Notes: a model not told the origin generated them from the letters alone. A DNA stretch of 64,000 nt from Segatella copri (GCF_949820605.1 NZ_CATKVU010000006.1:1410501-1474500); one strand, 5' to 3'. Counted from the first letter of the stretch, positions 52,899 through 62,545 are shown. Numbers and translations are program-made.

Positions 52899-54221
52899 TT
52901 ATTTATTCCAAATACCAAAAGAAGAATTATTTAAAATTTTATTTAATTGAATAAAGCCAAAAAACGCTTGAACGGCATAGACAAAACCAAGCACAAACAA
53001 AACACCTAAGATGCCATGCAATTCACAAAGATAACTCATCAAAGGTATTGAGAACAAAGCACAACACACATATACTAGCATTTGAAGAAAGACTTTTCCT
53101 GTTCCATTAATAAGAATCATTAATAAATTAGAGAAAGATAGAATTAATATGTATATACACATACCTAATGCAACACTTGAAGGAACACTTACTTTACCAG
53201 AGAGCCAAATATCAAAAACATAGGGATATAAAATATACATCAACACCATTACAGGTACGGCGAACAAAAAAACTTTAAGTAATTTTTTATATGTCTTTGC
53301 CATCCAACTAAAATCTTTTTTTGCATAAGCATCTGTATATGCAGCCCAAAATGGAGACAACAATATATTAAAGAACATCTGAAAAACCGAAAAGTATTTA
53401 TATGTCACATTATAAATAGTTACAGAATCTGCACCTTGCTGGCGAGATAAGATTACATTAGTAATCTGGAATATCAACAACATACATATCTGTATTACAA
53501 AGAATTTAAGTCCTAGCCATAAAATATTATTACAAAGTTTAAAATTTACAAATTTAACATTAGGACTATATTCCCTATATTTTGTTCTATAAAGATAAAC
53601 AGAAAACAACATTAGAATAAAACAAGGTGTTCCTACTAAAGCCAAACATACATTAAGCATATTAGGATAAGTATAATGTGTCAGCAACACAATAACAAGC
53701 AATGAACAACCTTGTCCAATCGTAGTAATAAAAGAACTAAATGCATTTTTTTGATCAGCAGACAATAATGCAGTTAAAACTCCTAATACAAATTGTAAAC
53801 CGACAAATATTAACAGAACACTTACAACTCTTCGCAATAAATCTTCATATATAGAAGACAAATTGAGAAATTTTGCCCAGTCAATATATGAATTCAAACA
53901 TTCTGTCAATATTATCACAACCGAGAAAATAATTAACATCATTGCATAAGTAGTACTAACATACTGTCTAGATAAGCTATGTTTACCAATAGCTTTAGTC
54001 TCGGCAAAACGATTTTTAAAACCATTAACTAAACCTATATCAAAATATGAAATCCATGCTACAATTGAACTTACAGTCAACCACACACCATATTGCTCGG
54101 AATCCAAATAACCGATTGTAGCAGGAACCAATAACAACGAAATTAAAATAGCAAATGCTTTGTTGACAAACGCACCTATTATATTTTTCTTAACAACAAG
54201 AGTTCTTTTTTCTCCATTCAT
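52899..54221 (-). CDS. Polysaccharide flippase (Wzx-like)
   Basis: The 440-residue product from MNGEKRTLVVKK has about twelve membrane segments; NKAFAILISLLLVPATIGYL, then YGVWLTVSSIVAWISYFDIGL and NGFKNRFAE are the N-terminal pattern of the MVF/polysaccharide synthase family. A start 39 nt upstream is possible, but the chosen ATG has AAGAAG before it. It moves lipid-linked units across the inner membrane. It is the first gene after the leader element and the IS stack. Confidence 0.88.
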   Translation of the reverse strand: MNGEKRTLVVKKNIIGAFVNKAFAILISLLLVPATIGYLDSEQYGVWLTVSSIVAWISYFDIGLVNGFKNRFAETKAIGKHSLSRQYVSTTYAMMLIIFSVVIILTECLNSYIDWAKFLNLSSIYEDLLRRVVSVLLIFVGLQFVLGVLTALLSADQKNAFSSFITTIGQGCSLLVIVLLTHYTYPNMLNVCLALVGTPCFILMLFSVYLYRTKYREYSPNVKFVNFKLCNNILWLGLKFFVIQICMLLIFQITNVILSRQQGADSVTIYNVTYKYFSVFQMFFNILLSPFWAAYTDAYAKKDFSWMAKTYKKLLKVFLFAVPVMVLMYILYPYVFDIWLSGKVSVPSSVALGMCIYILILSFSNLLMILINGTGKVFLQMLVYVCCALFSIPLMSYLCELHGILGVLFVLGFVYAVQAFFGFIQLNKILNNSSFGIWNK

Positions 54222-54380
54222 AATACTTCTTTTGGCTATAATATTAGATGTAGATCTCAAATAGAAGGAATTTTAACAATTTCTACTTACAAATATTTTG
54301 GGGAGGATTTAAACAACGAACTACAAATAACTTATTCTTATTAAAAGCAAAAAAATAAAACACAATAACTTTATTTTAAA

Positions 54381-54478
54381 AGCATCCTGAGCAATAAGTC
54401 TGAATATAATCCAGCCTCAAAGCTACAGGATGCTGTGTGGGTGATTACATAGCACCCACTCTACTAAGCTACTTCTCT
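54381..54478 (-). ncRNA. Structured leader element, copy 1 (before wzx)
   Basis: On the minus strand the element starts AAGTAGCTTAGTAG, forms a hairpin GTGGGTG/CACCCAC around 9 nt, and a second GCATCCT/AGGATGC stem extended by AGC/GCT that encloses a variable part. The copy before ugd (62391-62487) shares the conserved start (AAGTAGCTTGGTAG) and the outer GCATCCT stem, while the first stem has changed sequence but can still pair. The place, in the untranslated region before polysaccharide genes, recalls the ops/JUMPstart or UpxY-type antitermination leaders. It is about 160 nt before wzx. Confidence 0.6.
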
Positions 54479-54505
54479 TTTTGTATATAATTAATGTTCA
54501 CTGAA

Positions 54506-54614
54506 TTAATCATCTAATTGCAATTGCCAATATGGAACAACTACAAAAGGAAGGCGTGCTTTCGACCTGCAATCTAGATATATCTCAGGATGCTGTCGAT
54601 TATGCGTTTTATTC
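54506..54614 (-). pseudogene. 3' end of the caspase-like gene, cut off by the IS256-type element
   Basis: On the minus strand, read on from the 8-bp target duplication in the frame of the caspase gene, this stretch encodes TKHNRQ-like continuation (NKTHNRQHPEIYLDCRSKA followed by RLPFVVVPYWQLQLDD) and a TAA at 54506-54508. With one target-site copy and the element removed, the frame is open from 60205 to this stop (about 272 residues). The C-terminal text (PEIY, LPFVV) is in keeping with the end of a caspase domain. Confidence 0.8.
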
Positions 54615-54675
54615 GAGAGTGTAAACTAAACTGTGTCAAGCTACAATAAAAGTAGTTTAACACAGTTTTTATATT

Positions 54676-55881
54676 ATGGACAACTTAGAAATTGATTACA
54701 AGAAAGCAGCTCAGCAGTTGCGTAGTGGTGAAGCCTTATTTGGCAAGGACGGAGCATTAGCTCCATTGTTAGAGCGTATTCTCAACTCAGCTCTCGAAGG
54801 TGAGATGGACGCTCATTTAAGTGAAGAGGAACGCTCTTCCGGCAACCGTCGTAATGGTAAGATGAGTAAGAAGGTTCAAACAAAATATGGTGAGGTCACT
54901 ATAGAGACTCCTCGTGACCGAGACGGAACTTTCCAACCTGAGACCGTAAAGAAGCGTGAGACTATTCTTGCCAATGGCATGGCAGACCAGATTATTGAGA
55001 TGTACGCCATGGGCACCAGCACACGTGACATCAGCAGCTACTTTGAGCGTGAGTTCAACACAACTCTATCAGCCGATACAATCAGCTCTATAACAGACCG
55101 TGTATTACCCGAAATCACCGCCTGGAAGTCTCGCATGCTCGATCCTGTATATGCCATTTGCTGGCTTGATGCTATCCATTATAAGGTAAAGGATGAGAAT
55201 GGCAGAGCTGTCACACGAGCCATTTACAACATTCTTGGTATCAACAAGGAAGGCCAAAAAGAACTGTTAGGTATGTATGTGTCTAAGAGTGAAGGAGCTA
55301 ACTTCTGGCTAGAAGTTCTTACGGATCTTCAGAACCGTGGTGTTCGAGACATCTTGATTTGTTGTATTGATGGTCTCAAAGGCTTCCCGGATGCCATCCA
55401 AAGCGTATTTCCTGAGAGTTCTGTGCAGCTCTGTATTGTCCATCAGATACGCAATTCTATCAAGTATGTTGGCAGTAAGCATCAAAAGGAGTTTATCAAG
55501 GATTTAAGAACAGTATATGGTGCAGTAAACAAAGACTCCGCTGCTGCTAATTTAGACCTGTTAGAGTCTAAGTGGGGAGAGATGTACCCAATTGTCATCA
55601 AGTCATGGCGTGACAATTGGGAACGTCTGACAGAGTATTTCCAATATACTCCAACCATCCGTAAACTCATTTATACGACCAATACGGTTGAGGGGTATCA
55701 CAGACAGGTAAGAAAGGTCACAAAGACTAAAGGGGTCTTTCCTACGGATAATTCTTTGGAGAAGCTTGTGTACTTAGCTTACCGCAACATCCGTAAGAAA
55801 TGGACTATGCCACTGGCAAATTGGGGACAAATTTCTCAACAAATGGCAATAAAATTTGGAGATAGATTTAAAATTATGTAA
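54676..55881 (+). CDS. IS256-family (mutator type) transposase
   Basis: The 401-residue product is full length: N-terminal HTH region with DAHLSEEERSSGNRRNG, the first catalytic Asp in CWLDAIHYKV, the second in ILICCIDGLKGFPDAI with CIVHQIRNS, and the Glu in YTTNTVEGYHRQVRK (DDE). It is intact and starts 35 nt after the left inverted repeat. The product moves the element by a copy-and-paste route via circles. Confidence 0.95.
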   Translation: MDNLEIDYKKAAQQLRSGEALFGKDGALAPLLERILNSALEGEMDAHLSEEERSSGNRRNGKMSKKVQTKYGEVTIETPRDRDGTFQPETVKKRETILANGMADQIIEMYAMGTSTRDISSYFEREFNTTLSADTISSITDRVLPEITAWKSRMLDPVYAICWLDAIHYKVKDENGRAVTRAIYNILGINKEGQKELLGMYVSKSEGANFWLEVLTDLQNRGVRDILICCIDGLKGFPDAIQSVFPESSVQLCIVHQIRNSIKYVGSKHQKEFIKDLRTVYGAVNKDSAAANLDLLESKWGEMYPIVIKSWRDNWERLTEYFQYTPTIRKLIYTTNTVEGYHRQVRKVTKTKGVFPTDNSLEKLVYLAYRNIRKKWTMPLANWGQISQQMAIKFGDRFKIM

Positions 55882-56103
55882 CTTTGCAGCCGAAAAGGCT
55901 GAGGGTGTGTCATAAGTCTGTGACACACCCTTTTTTTTGTGTGTTTCTGTATCTTCTAGTTGAATCGTAGTCTTTCTTCACAAAGGGAATCTTATTATAT
56001 TGTATAGAAACTTTACTTTTCTTGTTTTATCGATAACAAAACAGCCCCAAAGCTCACAAAAGGGCATAGTTATCCCTGACGATAAAAAAAACAAAATTGA
56101 GTT

Positions 56104-57849
56104 TTATCGTTTTATACCCAAATATTTCTTCAAATTGAATCCCATTCCGAACAATCCTAGATCCATGTAAACCTTGTCCATTCCAAAATGCCTGAATCGC
56201 TTATAATGCATATCTGCCTTCATCTGCCCAAATACAGCTTCCGGCTCTATCGGTCGCTGGCTTCTGTGTTTCAAGCCCTCTTGAGACGTTAGTAGCAGGA
56301 AGGCTTCCTTTTTATATGCATTCAGTTTATGGTTGACATATATGGTTCTGTTGCCTTTGGATTTCTTGCAGAGACTTCCAAGCGGACATCCATCACATCG
56401 TTGTGCTCTATATAATGTAATGACAGACACATAGCCGGAGTCACTTTTCGTTTGCCGTTGTCCACAAGGTTCCATGTGTTGTCCCATGGGGCAGACATAA
56501 TAGTCATCATCCCTGTTGTAGTAGAAGTTCGCTTGGTTGAAGGCATCCTCCTTGAAAGGCTTATGCTGTTCCTTGTGAAACCAGTTGTACTTTACATAAC
56601 CCATCATCTCTTCCATCTCTAGGTACTCGTAGTTCTCCTCCGAGCCATACCCTGAGTCTGCGGTGACGCTCTTGGATTGCTTTCCATATCTTTTCTTGTA
56701 CTTATCCAAAAAAGGCTTGAAGGTCAGGGTGTCTGTTGGATTGGGATAAAGGGCGAAATTCGTCCAATATTGATTCTCTGTCGCAATTTGAAGGTTATAG
56801 GCAGGCTTTGTCTGCCCATTGTTCATGGCATCTTCCTTGAGGCGCATGAAGGTCGCATCGGGATCAGTCTTGGAGTAACTGTTTCTCTCGCCCAGTATAT
56901 CCAGTGATTTTTCATACTCGCACAGTTTGTCCGAGGCTTTGAACAAGTGATCTATCTGAGTATTTAGCTTTTGCTTCTCTCTTCCTGTAAGCTTTGCCTT
57001 AGGAAGGTTCTTCACTTGCCTCTCACACAAACGTGCACTTCTCTCTACATCCTTGGCGAAAGTGGCTGGCTCGCTGTCTTCTTCCCTAATGTCACTCCCG
57101 CCATTCAGGCGAATTTGTTCTTTTATCTGAGCCAATGCAGCAGAGGTCTTTTCCAAGAGCTTAGCTCTGTTCTTTTCCACAGTCTTCTTCCATACAAACG
57201 TGTACTTGTTTGCTTTCGACTCTATCTTAGTACCATCAACATATTGTTCCTCCAGACTAATCACGCCCTTTTCAGCCAATATGGAGACGACTGCATCAAA
57301 ATAAAAGTCGATGCATTTAATCATATGATTGGATCTAAAGCGGTTGATTGTTGCGAAAGATAATTGCTTACCTCCACAAATCCACATATAGCGAACATCG
57401 TATTTAAGTGCGTCCGCTATGCCACGACAGGAATAAACGCCATTGATATAGGCAAAAACAACTAAACTTAGAAGCATCTTCGGACTGTAAGGAGGAGCAC
57501 CAATCCCATCATAGGTATCCATGAGAGGGTTGATGTCCATACTGCGAACAATACGATCCACCATACGAACTTTGCTGTCTTTTGGCACATAATCATCGAA
57601 AGAGTTAGGAAAAAAGCTCAATTCGTGCCGAGTTTCAGATTTTATTTGTATCTTTCCTCTATAAAACGAAAATGATTTCCCTCGCACAAGGTAACTAAAA
57701 CAAGAGAGTTTGCCTTTTCTTCGTAAATAAAGGCGCATGTCTCCCTTGCACTTGCTTATATAGCAAATGCGATTATCAGTATACTTTCCTCTTCGAGTTT
57801 TACTCATACTGACTTCCATAGCCTCCCATGACATTAAGTTAATTTGCAA
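56104..57849 (-). CDS. IS1182-family transposase
   Basis: The 581-residue frame has the N-terminal DUF772 domain (YSPKMLLSLVVFAYINGVYS, in part, and CGGKQLSFATINRFR) and the DDE_Tnp_1 domain with EEQYVDGTKIESKANKYTF, VTADSGYGSEENYEYL and a zinc-like cluster CDGCPLGSLCKKS, then EPEAVFGQMK. The first about 45 residues are untypical; an inner Met (about residue 38) may be the true start. The intact frame suggests recent arrival. Confidence 0.9.
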   Translation of the reverse strand: MQINLMSWEAMEVSMSKTRRGKYTDNRICYISKCKGDMRLYLRRKGKLSCFSYLVRGKSFSFYRGKIQIKSETRHELSFFPNSFDDYVPKDSKVRMVDRIVRSMDINPLMDTYDGIGAPPYSPKMLLSLVVFAYINGVYSCRGIADALKYDVRYMWICGGKQLSFATINRFRSNHMIKCIDFYFDAVVSILAEKGVISLEEQYVDGTKIESKANKYTFVWKKTVEKNRAKLLEKTSAALAQIKEQIRLNGGSDIREEDSEPATFAKDVERSARLCERQVKNLPKAKLTGREKQKLNTQIDHLFKASDKLCEYEKSLDILGERNSYSKTDPDATFMRLKEDAMNNGQTKPAYNLQIATENQYWTNFALYPNPTDTLTFKPFLDKYKKRYGKQSKSVTADSGYGSEENYEYLEMEEMMGYVKYNWFHKEQHKPFKEDAFNQANFYYNRDDDYYVCPMGQHMEPCGQRQTKSDSGYVSVITLYRAQRCDGCPLGSLCKKSKGNRTIYVNHKLNAYKKEAFLLLTSQEGLKHRSQRPIEPEAVFGQMKADMHYKRFRHFGMDKVYMDLGLFGMGFNLKKYLGIKR

Positions 57850-57905
57850 ACGAGGTCTAAACCCATCACAAAGATAATAGCTTTATCATGGAAGGTATAT
57901 CATGG

Positions 57906-59057
57906 TCATCCGTTGTTGGCGGATTCTTCACGATCTGGTTTGAAGTCGACATAGTCTGTCTTGTCATGTAAGACATGCCATACGGCGACAAGTAACTTTC
58001 TCGCCACAGCAACAATCACCTTCATTTTGTTCTTTCTTCTCACAATTGTTTGGTGATACGAGAATCTACTGAAGAAACAGTCTTTCTGACGACTGGCAGC
58101 CCAGGCACATTGAATGATGGTGTTGCGGAGGTAGACATTGCCATGGGTAATTTTACGAGACTTGATTTTCTTGTTGGACTCGTCATTTCTTGGTCTCAGT
58201 CCACTCCAGGAAGCAAGGTGGTTTGCCGTTTCGAACTTACTCATATCCGTTCCGATCTCTGCGATCAATGATGTTGCGGCACGTTCCTTGATTCCGGGAA
58301 TTTTCTGCAAGCGTTCGAGTTCCTCTGGAAAATGCTTCTCGCATATCTCCAACATTCTCTGCTGACATTCGTTTCTGTGGCTCTCGGCGATGCCAATCTC
58401 CTCATGGAGTTGGCGCAGTACATCTATTTCTGCCTGGGAGACAACGCCTGTCAATGAGGCTAATATCGTCTCCGCACCATGACGATTGATAATGCGACCA
58501 TGAACAAGCTTCATCAGCTCGTTTGGATTTGTGACACCTTCCGAGAGCCTGCGCACGACATCGCGGTAACTCTTACACTCGATGTTGGATACATAATTGC
58601 TCAAGCGGATATTGCAACGTTGGAGTACGCCGTCCACCTTGGAAACCTTACGGACAATCTCCGCATTGAGGTCAAAGATTCGGCGATCGTACTGGCGAAG
58701 CTGTTGAATAATCTCTGGAGGAACGAAACTTCCCCTAACCAATTCCTTCAATGTACATTCTGCTATCCACTGGGCATCCTTGATATCACTCTTATGACCT
58801 GGAAGTTGCTTGATGAAATAAGGATTTACCAGACGCAGAGTAAAATGAGGAGAAAGCACACGCCATATTGGTATCCAATAGATACTGGTACTCTCCATAC
58901 AAACCTCAAAAACATGATGCTTTTGGAGCAATTTCCGCATTTCTTCCAGCTGAAATGTTAAAACACCGAAAACTTGCTCAAATAATTCACCATCACTGTG
59001 CAAAATACAAAGAAAAATACTATCTTTGTGCACGTCAAGACCACATACTGCTTTCAT
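57906..59057 (-). CDS. IS110-family transposase (nested)
   Basis: The 383-residue product starts MKAVCGLDVHKDSIFLC with the first DEDD Asp, then VCMESTSIYWIPIW and GHKSDIKDAQWIAE. The C-terminal domain has KIPGIKERAATSLIAEIG and WSGLRPRNDESNKKIKS. It differs strongly from the two members at 9658-11996. The non-coding stretch upstream, 59058-59406, could hold its guide RNA. It contains a hairpin AAAGCCC/GGGCTTT at about 59317-59345. Confidence 0.9.
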   Translation of the reverse strand: MKAVCGLDVHKDSIFLCILHSDGELFEQVFGVLTFQLEEMRKLLQKHHVFEVCMESTSIYWIPIWRVLSPHFTLRLVNPYFIKQLPGHKSDIKDAQWIAECTLKELVRGSFVPPEIIQQLRQYDRRIFDLNAEIVRKVSKVDGVLQRCNIRLSNYVSNIECKSYRDVVRRLSEGVTNPNELMKLVHGRIINRHGAETILASLTGVVSQAEIDVLRQLHEEIGIAESHRNECQQRMLEICEKHFPEELERLQKIPGIKERAATSLIAEIGTDMSKFETANHLASWSGLRPRNDESNKKIKSRKITHGNVYLRNTIIQCAWAASRQKDCFFSRFSYHQTIVRRKNKMKVIVAVARKLLVAVWHVLHDKTDYVDFKPDREESANNG

Positions 59058-59449
59058 AAGCCTACATTTTTGAAGTTAAAAAATCAGTTAACGAACACTG
59101 CTTCAAAGATAATAAATATTTTTGTGACTCAGAGCACGTTAGTAGGATTTTTTGCAGTTGTGGTCTTGATTTCTCGAAAAACAAGGCTAATTTCGCACAA
59201 TTCGAGGGAAATCATTGAAGTTTTTTATTATACTGGCTTATAATTCAGAAATTTTATCTAAATTTGCCATACTTTAAGAAGTTTTCTGCAAAAATACAAA
59301 TCTTTTGCGGAAAGGCAAAGCCCGAGCTTGTGAAAGTTTGGGCTTTGTTGTAAATAAAAATGTTTTTTAAAGATTTCGTATCTGTGAAAAGGCAAAAAAT
59401 AAAAAGGGGTGCGTCACAGACTTATGACACACCCTCGTGGGAATGAAAG

Positions 59450-60205
59450 TTAAGAACAAGCCTTGACACAGTTTAAATTACACCCCCTTTTATTCACCAC
59501 CATACCTGCTGCCTCTGCGTGAATTTCATCAATGGTCGCATAATAAGAATTATTATTAGTATGTTGTAATGTTTCAAATTCTTCTTTTTTTCTTTTGGCA
59601 GCAGCCAATAACTCATGACTATAAACTCCACCATCACGAGAATTTTCATCAGCGGTTTCACCATAAGAATTAGAGAAATAAACCACCTGCATTGTTGTAG
59701 GAGTAGCCTCTATCAAGTTATTATACGTCTCTCGACATAAGTCTGCATAAACACTATTTCGTGCAACTTCACTAGTACTAAACATGCGTAGATCTGCAAT
59801 ACGACCACCTTCCTGCAAATGATATATAGCTCTACAACTATCAGCTATCACTAAACAGCGGCTTTGAGCAACTGCTCCCAACAAATCATTAAGATTTAAA
59901 TAATTATCTGGTCGAACTTCAAAATTGATCTGTTTATGCTGGTCTGTAAAACCATGACCACAATATACTATTAAATAGAAATCTATCGGTTTCTCATCTA
60001 CTCTTGCATTAAGGTCATTTATCCGAAGGATATCTAAATCAAAATCATTATTCTCAAAAACCAGAATTTCGTCATCCTTCCATGCTCCACCTTCTGGAGA
60101 CTTGAAGAAATTCAGAAAATTATCTTTATCTATGTGAACACCACGAAGAGGAGTATTTCCTCCGCCATCACTTATAATTAAATATAGTTTGCGTCTCATA
60201 ATCAT
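59450..60205 (-). pseudogene. Caspase-like (C14) protease gene, 3' end displaced by an IS256-type insertion
   Basis: The present frame is 251 residues. The first about 239 (MIMRRKLYLIISDGGGNTP on) are native, with the caspase dyad His84 in VYCGHGFTD and Cys124 in VIADSCRAIYHL; KDNFLNFFKSPEGGAW is the usual N-terminal segment. The last about 12 residues (RGCNLNCVKACS) are read from the IS inverted repeat, so the true C-terminus of about 34 residues is lost (see 54506-54614). ATG overlaps the stop of the membrane-protein gene (TAATG). Bacterial caspases paired with membrane proteins are known in cell-suicide defence. The truncated product may be inactive. Confidence 0.85.
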
Positions 60206-61017
60206 TACTTTTTTTCTTCTGTTACATTTGACGTAAATGACTCTATGATAGAAGGTACAAATCGCTCATTAAAACCAGCAATAAAACCAACTATACAATG
60301 ATATGCCCACGGGTTTGAAACTGTAATATCTTTTAAAACTAATCCTGTATCAATAAACAATATGGCTACAAAAGCAAAGATACCACCACAAAACAAGCGG
60401 GCAAAAGCCTCCAAATAATGAATCTTCTTAGAAGCCAGACCTGTCAGATTCATTTTTCCAAACCTTGACCAAATGGAAACATAAGAACCAAGAACACCAA
60501 GTTCTAACCCGACTATTTGTTTATCGGAAAACAAGTTACAAATGCAACCTGCTATTAAAGACATAATAACAATTGTCGTCGATACGCTTAAAATAATGTA
60601 TCTACTCTGTTCTTTGTTTCTTGCTTTTAGGAAAAGCAAAGCTTGATCAATGCATGACTGAACTGAATCGAAATTTCCATATAAGGCACTCTCATAACCA
60701 GCTCCTAGCATTATCTTGAACTTTATGATGTTTTTCTCACTCAGATTCAAACATGGTGAAGCTTGTGCTATATCTAGATTGGCTAGCCATTTGTTTCTCT
60801 CCTGGTTTAATTCTTCATTTCCATCTAAAGGATCTTTCTTCATGATCCAATCTATATCATTATCTAGATCAATGTAAATTAGTATTTTGGCATTCTCATC
60901 CTCACAATGATAAATCAAATACTTATCTACAATGCCATCAAATGCTTGACGATATTTTTTCTGATATTCATCTTTAGGAGGATAAAGCTCTTCAGGATCT
61001 TTCTTATCAAACCACAT
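60205..61017 (-). CDS. Membrane protein paired with the caspase-like protease
   Basis: The 270-residue product has an acidic cytoplasmic N-terminal part (residues 1-135; about 75-120 helical) and three to four hydrophobic segments in the C-terminal half (about 140-163, 168-183, 205-228, 240-256). The end, GFIAGFNERFVPSIIESF, is a pattern of membrane proteins found with effector enzymes. No transporter motif is visible. It is translationally coupled to the caspase gene (TAATG) and starts 24 nt after ugd, so it is in the same transcript. A role as pore former or as the substrate/anchor of the caspase is inference. Confidence 0.7.
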   Translation of the reverse strand: MWFDKKDPEELYPPKDEYQKKYRQAFDGIVDKYLIYHCEDENAKILIYIDLDNDIDWIMKKDPLDGNEELNQERNKWLANLDIAQASPCLNLSEKNIIKFKIMLGAGYESALYGNFDSVQSCIDQALLFLKARNKEQSRYIILSVSTTIVIMSLIAGCICNLFSDKQIVGLELGVLGSYVSIWSRFGKMNLTGLASKKIHYLEAFARLFCGGIFAFVAILFIDTGLVLKDITVSNPWAYHCIVGFIAGFNERFVPSIIESFTSNVTEEKK

Positions 61018-61041
61018 ACCATATAATCTTTATGACTTAGC

Positions 61042-62367
61042 TTAGTCTCTTCTAAATATATCTCGTGTATATACCTTATCTTGTACATCATCCAAACAAG
61101 CATCATAGCGATTGGCAATGATGGCTTGGCTCTGTGCCTTGAATGCAGCCATATCATTTACTACTTTGCTTCCGAAGAAGGTACTGCCATTCTCCAATGT
61201 TGGCTCGTAGATGATAACCTCAGCACCCTTTGCCTTGATTCGCTTCATTATACCCTGGATGGCAGACTGGCGGAAGTTATCACTGTTACTCTTCATCGTC
61301 AAGCGATAAACTCCTATCACACACTTATGTTCCTTACCTGCATCATAGCTATTGGCATCGGCATAGCTGTAATAACCAGCCTTTCTGAGCACGGCATCGG
61401 CAATATAGTCTTTTCTTGTACGGTTACTCTCTACAATTGCCTCTATCAGGTTCTCTGGTACATCGGCATAGTTTGCCAGAAGCTGCTTGGTATCCTTTGG
61501 CAGGCAATAACCACCATAGCCGAAACTTGGGTTGTTATAATGCGTTCCGATACGTGGGTCAAGACCTATGCCATCAATGATTGCTTTGGTATCCAAGCCC
61601 TTGACTTCTGCGTATGTATCCAATTCATTGAAGTAGCTTACTCTTAGGGCAAGATAGGTATTGGCGAAGAGCTTGACGGCTTCTGCTTCCTTCATGCCCA
61701 TAAAGAGTGTATCGATATTTTCCTTAATGGCTCCTTCCTGGAGCAAAGCGGCAAACGTCTTGGCTGCTTCTTTCAACTTTTCTACATCAGTAACCTTCAA
61801 GATTGCCTCGTTCTCATCTCTAAACTCAGGGCGTTCTATCAACTTTGGATAACCTACTATAATACGGCTTGGATAAAGATTATCATAGAGTGCCTTGCTC
61901 TCTCGGAGGAACTCCGGAGAGAAAAGGAGATTGAATTGCTTCACTCCTTTCTTGGCATACTTCTGATAGAGGCTTCGAGTGTAACCTACTGGGATGGTAC
62001 TCTTGATTACCATCACTGCATCGGGATTTACCTCCAGCACCAAGTCGATAACTTCTTCTACATGAGTGGTATCGAAGAAGTTCTTCACTGGGTCGTAGTT
62101 CGTTGGTGCTGCAATAACTACGAAGTCTGCATTTTTATAAGCAGACTTGCCGTCCAATGTGGCAGTGAGATGCAGAGGTTTCTCTGCCAGATATTTTTCG
62201 ATATACTCATCCTGTATCGGTGATATATGATGATTCAGTTTATCTACTTTCTCGGGAATTACATCTACTGCAGTTACCTCATGATGTTGGGATAAAAGCG
62301 TAGCAATACTGAGTCCTACGTAACCGGTTCCGGCTACGGCAATTTTTAATTGATTAAAATTACGCAT
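61042..62367 (-). CDS. ugd: UDP-glucose/UDP-sugar 6-dehydrogenase
   Basis: The 441-residue product starts [25 protein letters not shown], in part, the NAD-binding GxGxxG; a frame extension upstream is not coding because it reads across the leader element. Further motifs are [34 protein letters not shown] and the catalytic Cys in [15 protein letters not shown]. It oxidises UDP-glucose (or a related sugar) to the uronic acid for the polysaccharide. The 3' 250 bp are repeated upstream at 62546-62803. Confidence 0.95.
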   Translation of the reverse strand: MRNFNQLKIAVAGTGYVGLSIATLLSQHHEVTAVDVIPEKVDKLNHHISPIQDEYIEKYLAEKPLHLTATLDGKSAYKNADFVVIAAPTNYDPVKNFFDTTHVEEVIDLVLEVNPDAVMVIKSTIPVGYTRSLYQKYAKKGVKQFNLLFSPEFLRESKALYDNLYPSRIIVGYPKLIERPEFRDENEAILKVTDVEKLKEAAKTFAALLQEGAIKENIDTLFMGMKEAEAVKLFANTYLALRVSYFNELDTYAEVKGLDTKAIIDGIGLDPRIGTHYNNPSFGYGGYCLPKDTKQLLANYADVPENLIEAIVESNRTRKDYIADAVLRKAGYYSYADANSYDAGKEHKCVIGVYRLTMKSNSDNFRQSAIQGIMKRIKAKGAEVIIYEPTLENGSTFFGSKVVNDMAAFKAQSQAIIANRYDACLDDVQDKVYTRDIFRRD

Positions 62368-62390
62368 TGTTTTAAGTTTTTGAATAATAA

Positions 62391-62487
62391 GCATCCTGAG
62401 CCTCTTTCGGTGGGTCAGTTTCCGAAAGAGAGCTGTAGGATGCCTTGTAGGTGGAGTATGTAGTGCCCACACTACCAAGCTACTTTT
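62391..62487 (-). ncRNA. Structured leader element, copy 2 (before ugd)
   Basis: On the minus strand: AAGTAGCTTGGTAG, then a stem of GTAGTGTGG with CCACCTAC, then GCATCCT and AGGATGC as an outer stem extended by AGC/GCT, enclosing CTCTTTCGG/CCGAAAGAG as an inner stem. The element ends about 24 nt before the ugd ATG. Copy 1 lies before wzx. Two sites, same order of stems, different sequence in the first stem: this speaks for a conserved RNA structure. Confidence 0.6.
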
Positions 62488-62545
62488 CGCTAGTGTTGAT
62501 TTGCTGGGGCAATTGAATTCTTCCCTGTAGGAGGTGCGGCATCTC

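Larger units (their letters stand above)
55903..59434 (-). mobile_element. IS1182-type element with an IS110-type gene inserted upstream of its transposase
   Basis: The ends are 28-bp inverted repeats (55903-55930 and 59407-59434) that differ at one position; each is itself near-palindromic (GGGTGTGTCA with TGACACACCC) and can form a hairpin. The transposase gene (56104-57849) lies on the minus strand. An IS110-type transposase (57906-59057) occupies the region between that gene and the right end. The left end lies about 20 bp past the IS256 transposase stop. No target duplication is obvious. Confidence 0.75.
54615..59487 (+). mobile_element. IS256-family element interrupted by further insertion sequences
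   Basis: The ends are 26-bp inverted repeats (54615-54640 and 59462-59487; 22 of 26 match, core TAAACTGTGTCAAG). They are flanked by an 8-bp direct repeat TTTTATTC at 54607-54614 and 59488-59495, the target duplication length expected for IS256. Inside are its transposase gene and, after it, an IS1182-type element (55903-59434) that carries an IS110-type gene. The stack has been inserted in a caspase-like gene on the minus strand. Confidence 0.85.

Noticed and set aside
60927..61157. Minus-strand frame overlapping the ugd end and the membrane-protein start
   Set aside because: It reads in another frame over the real ugd C-terminus; no ribosome binding site.
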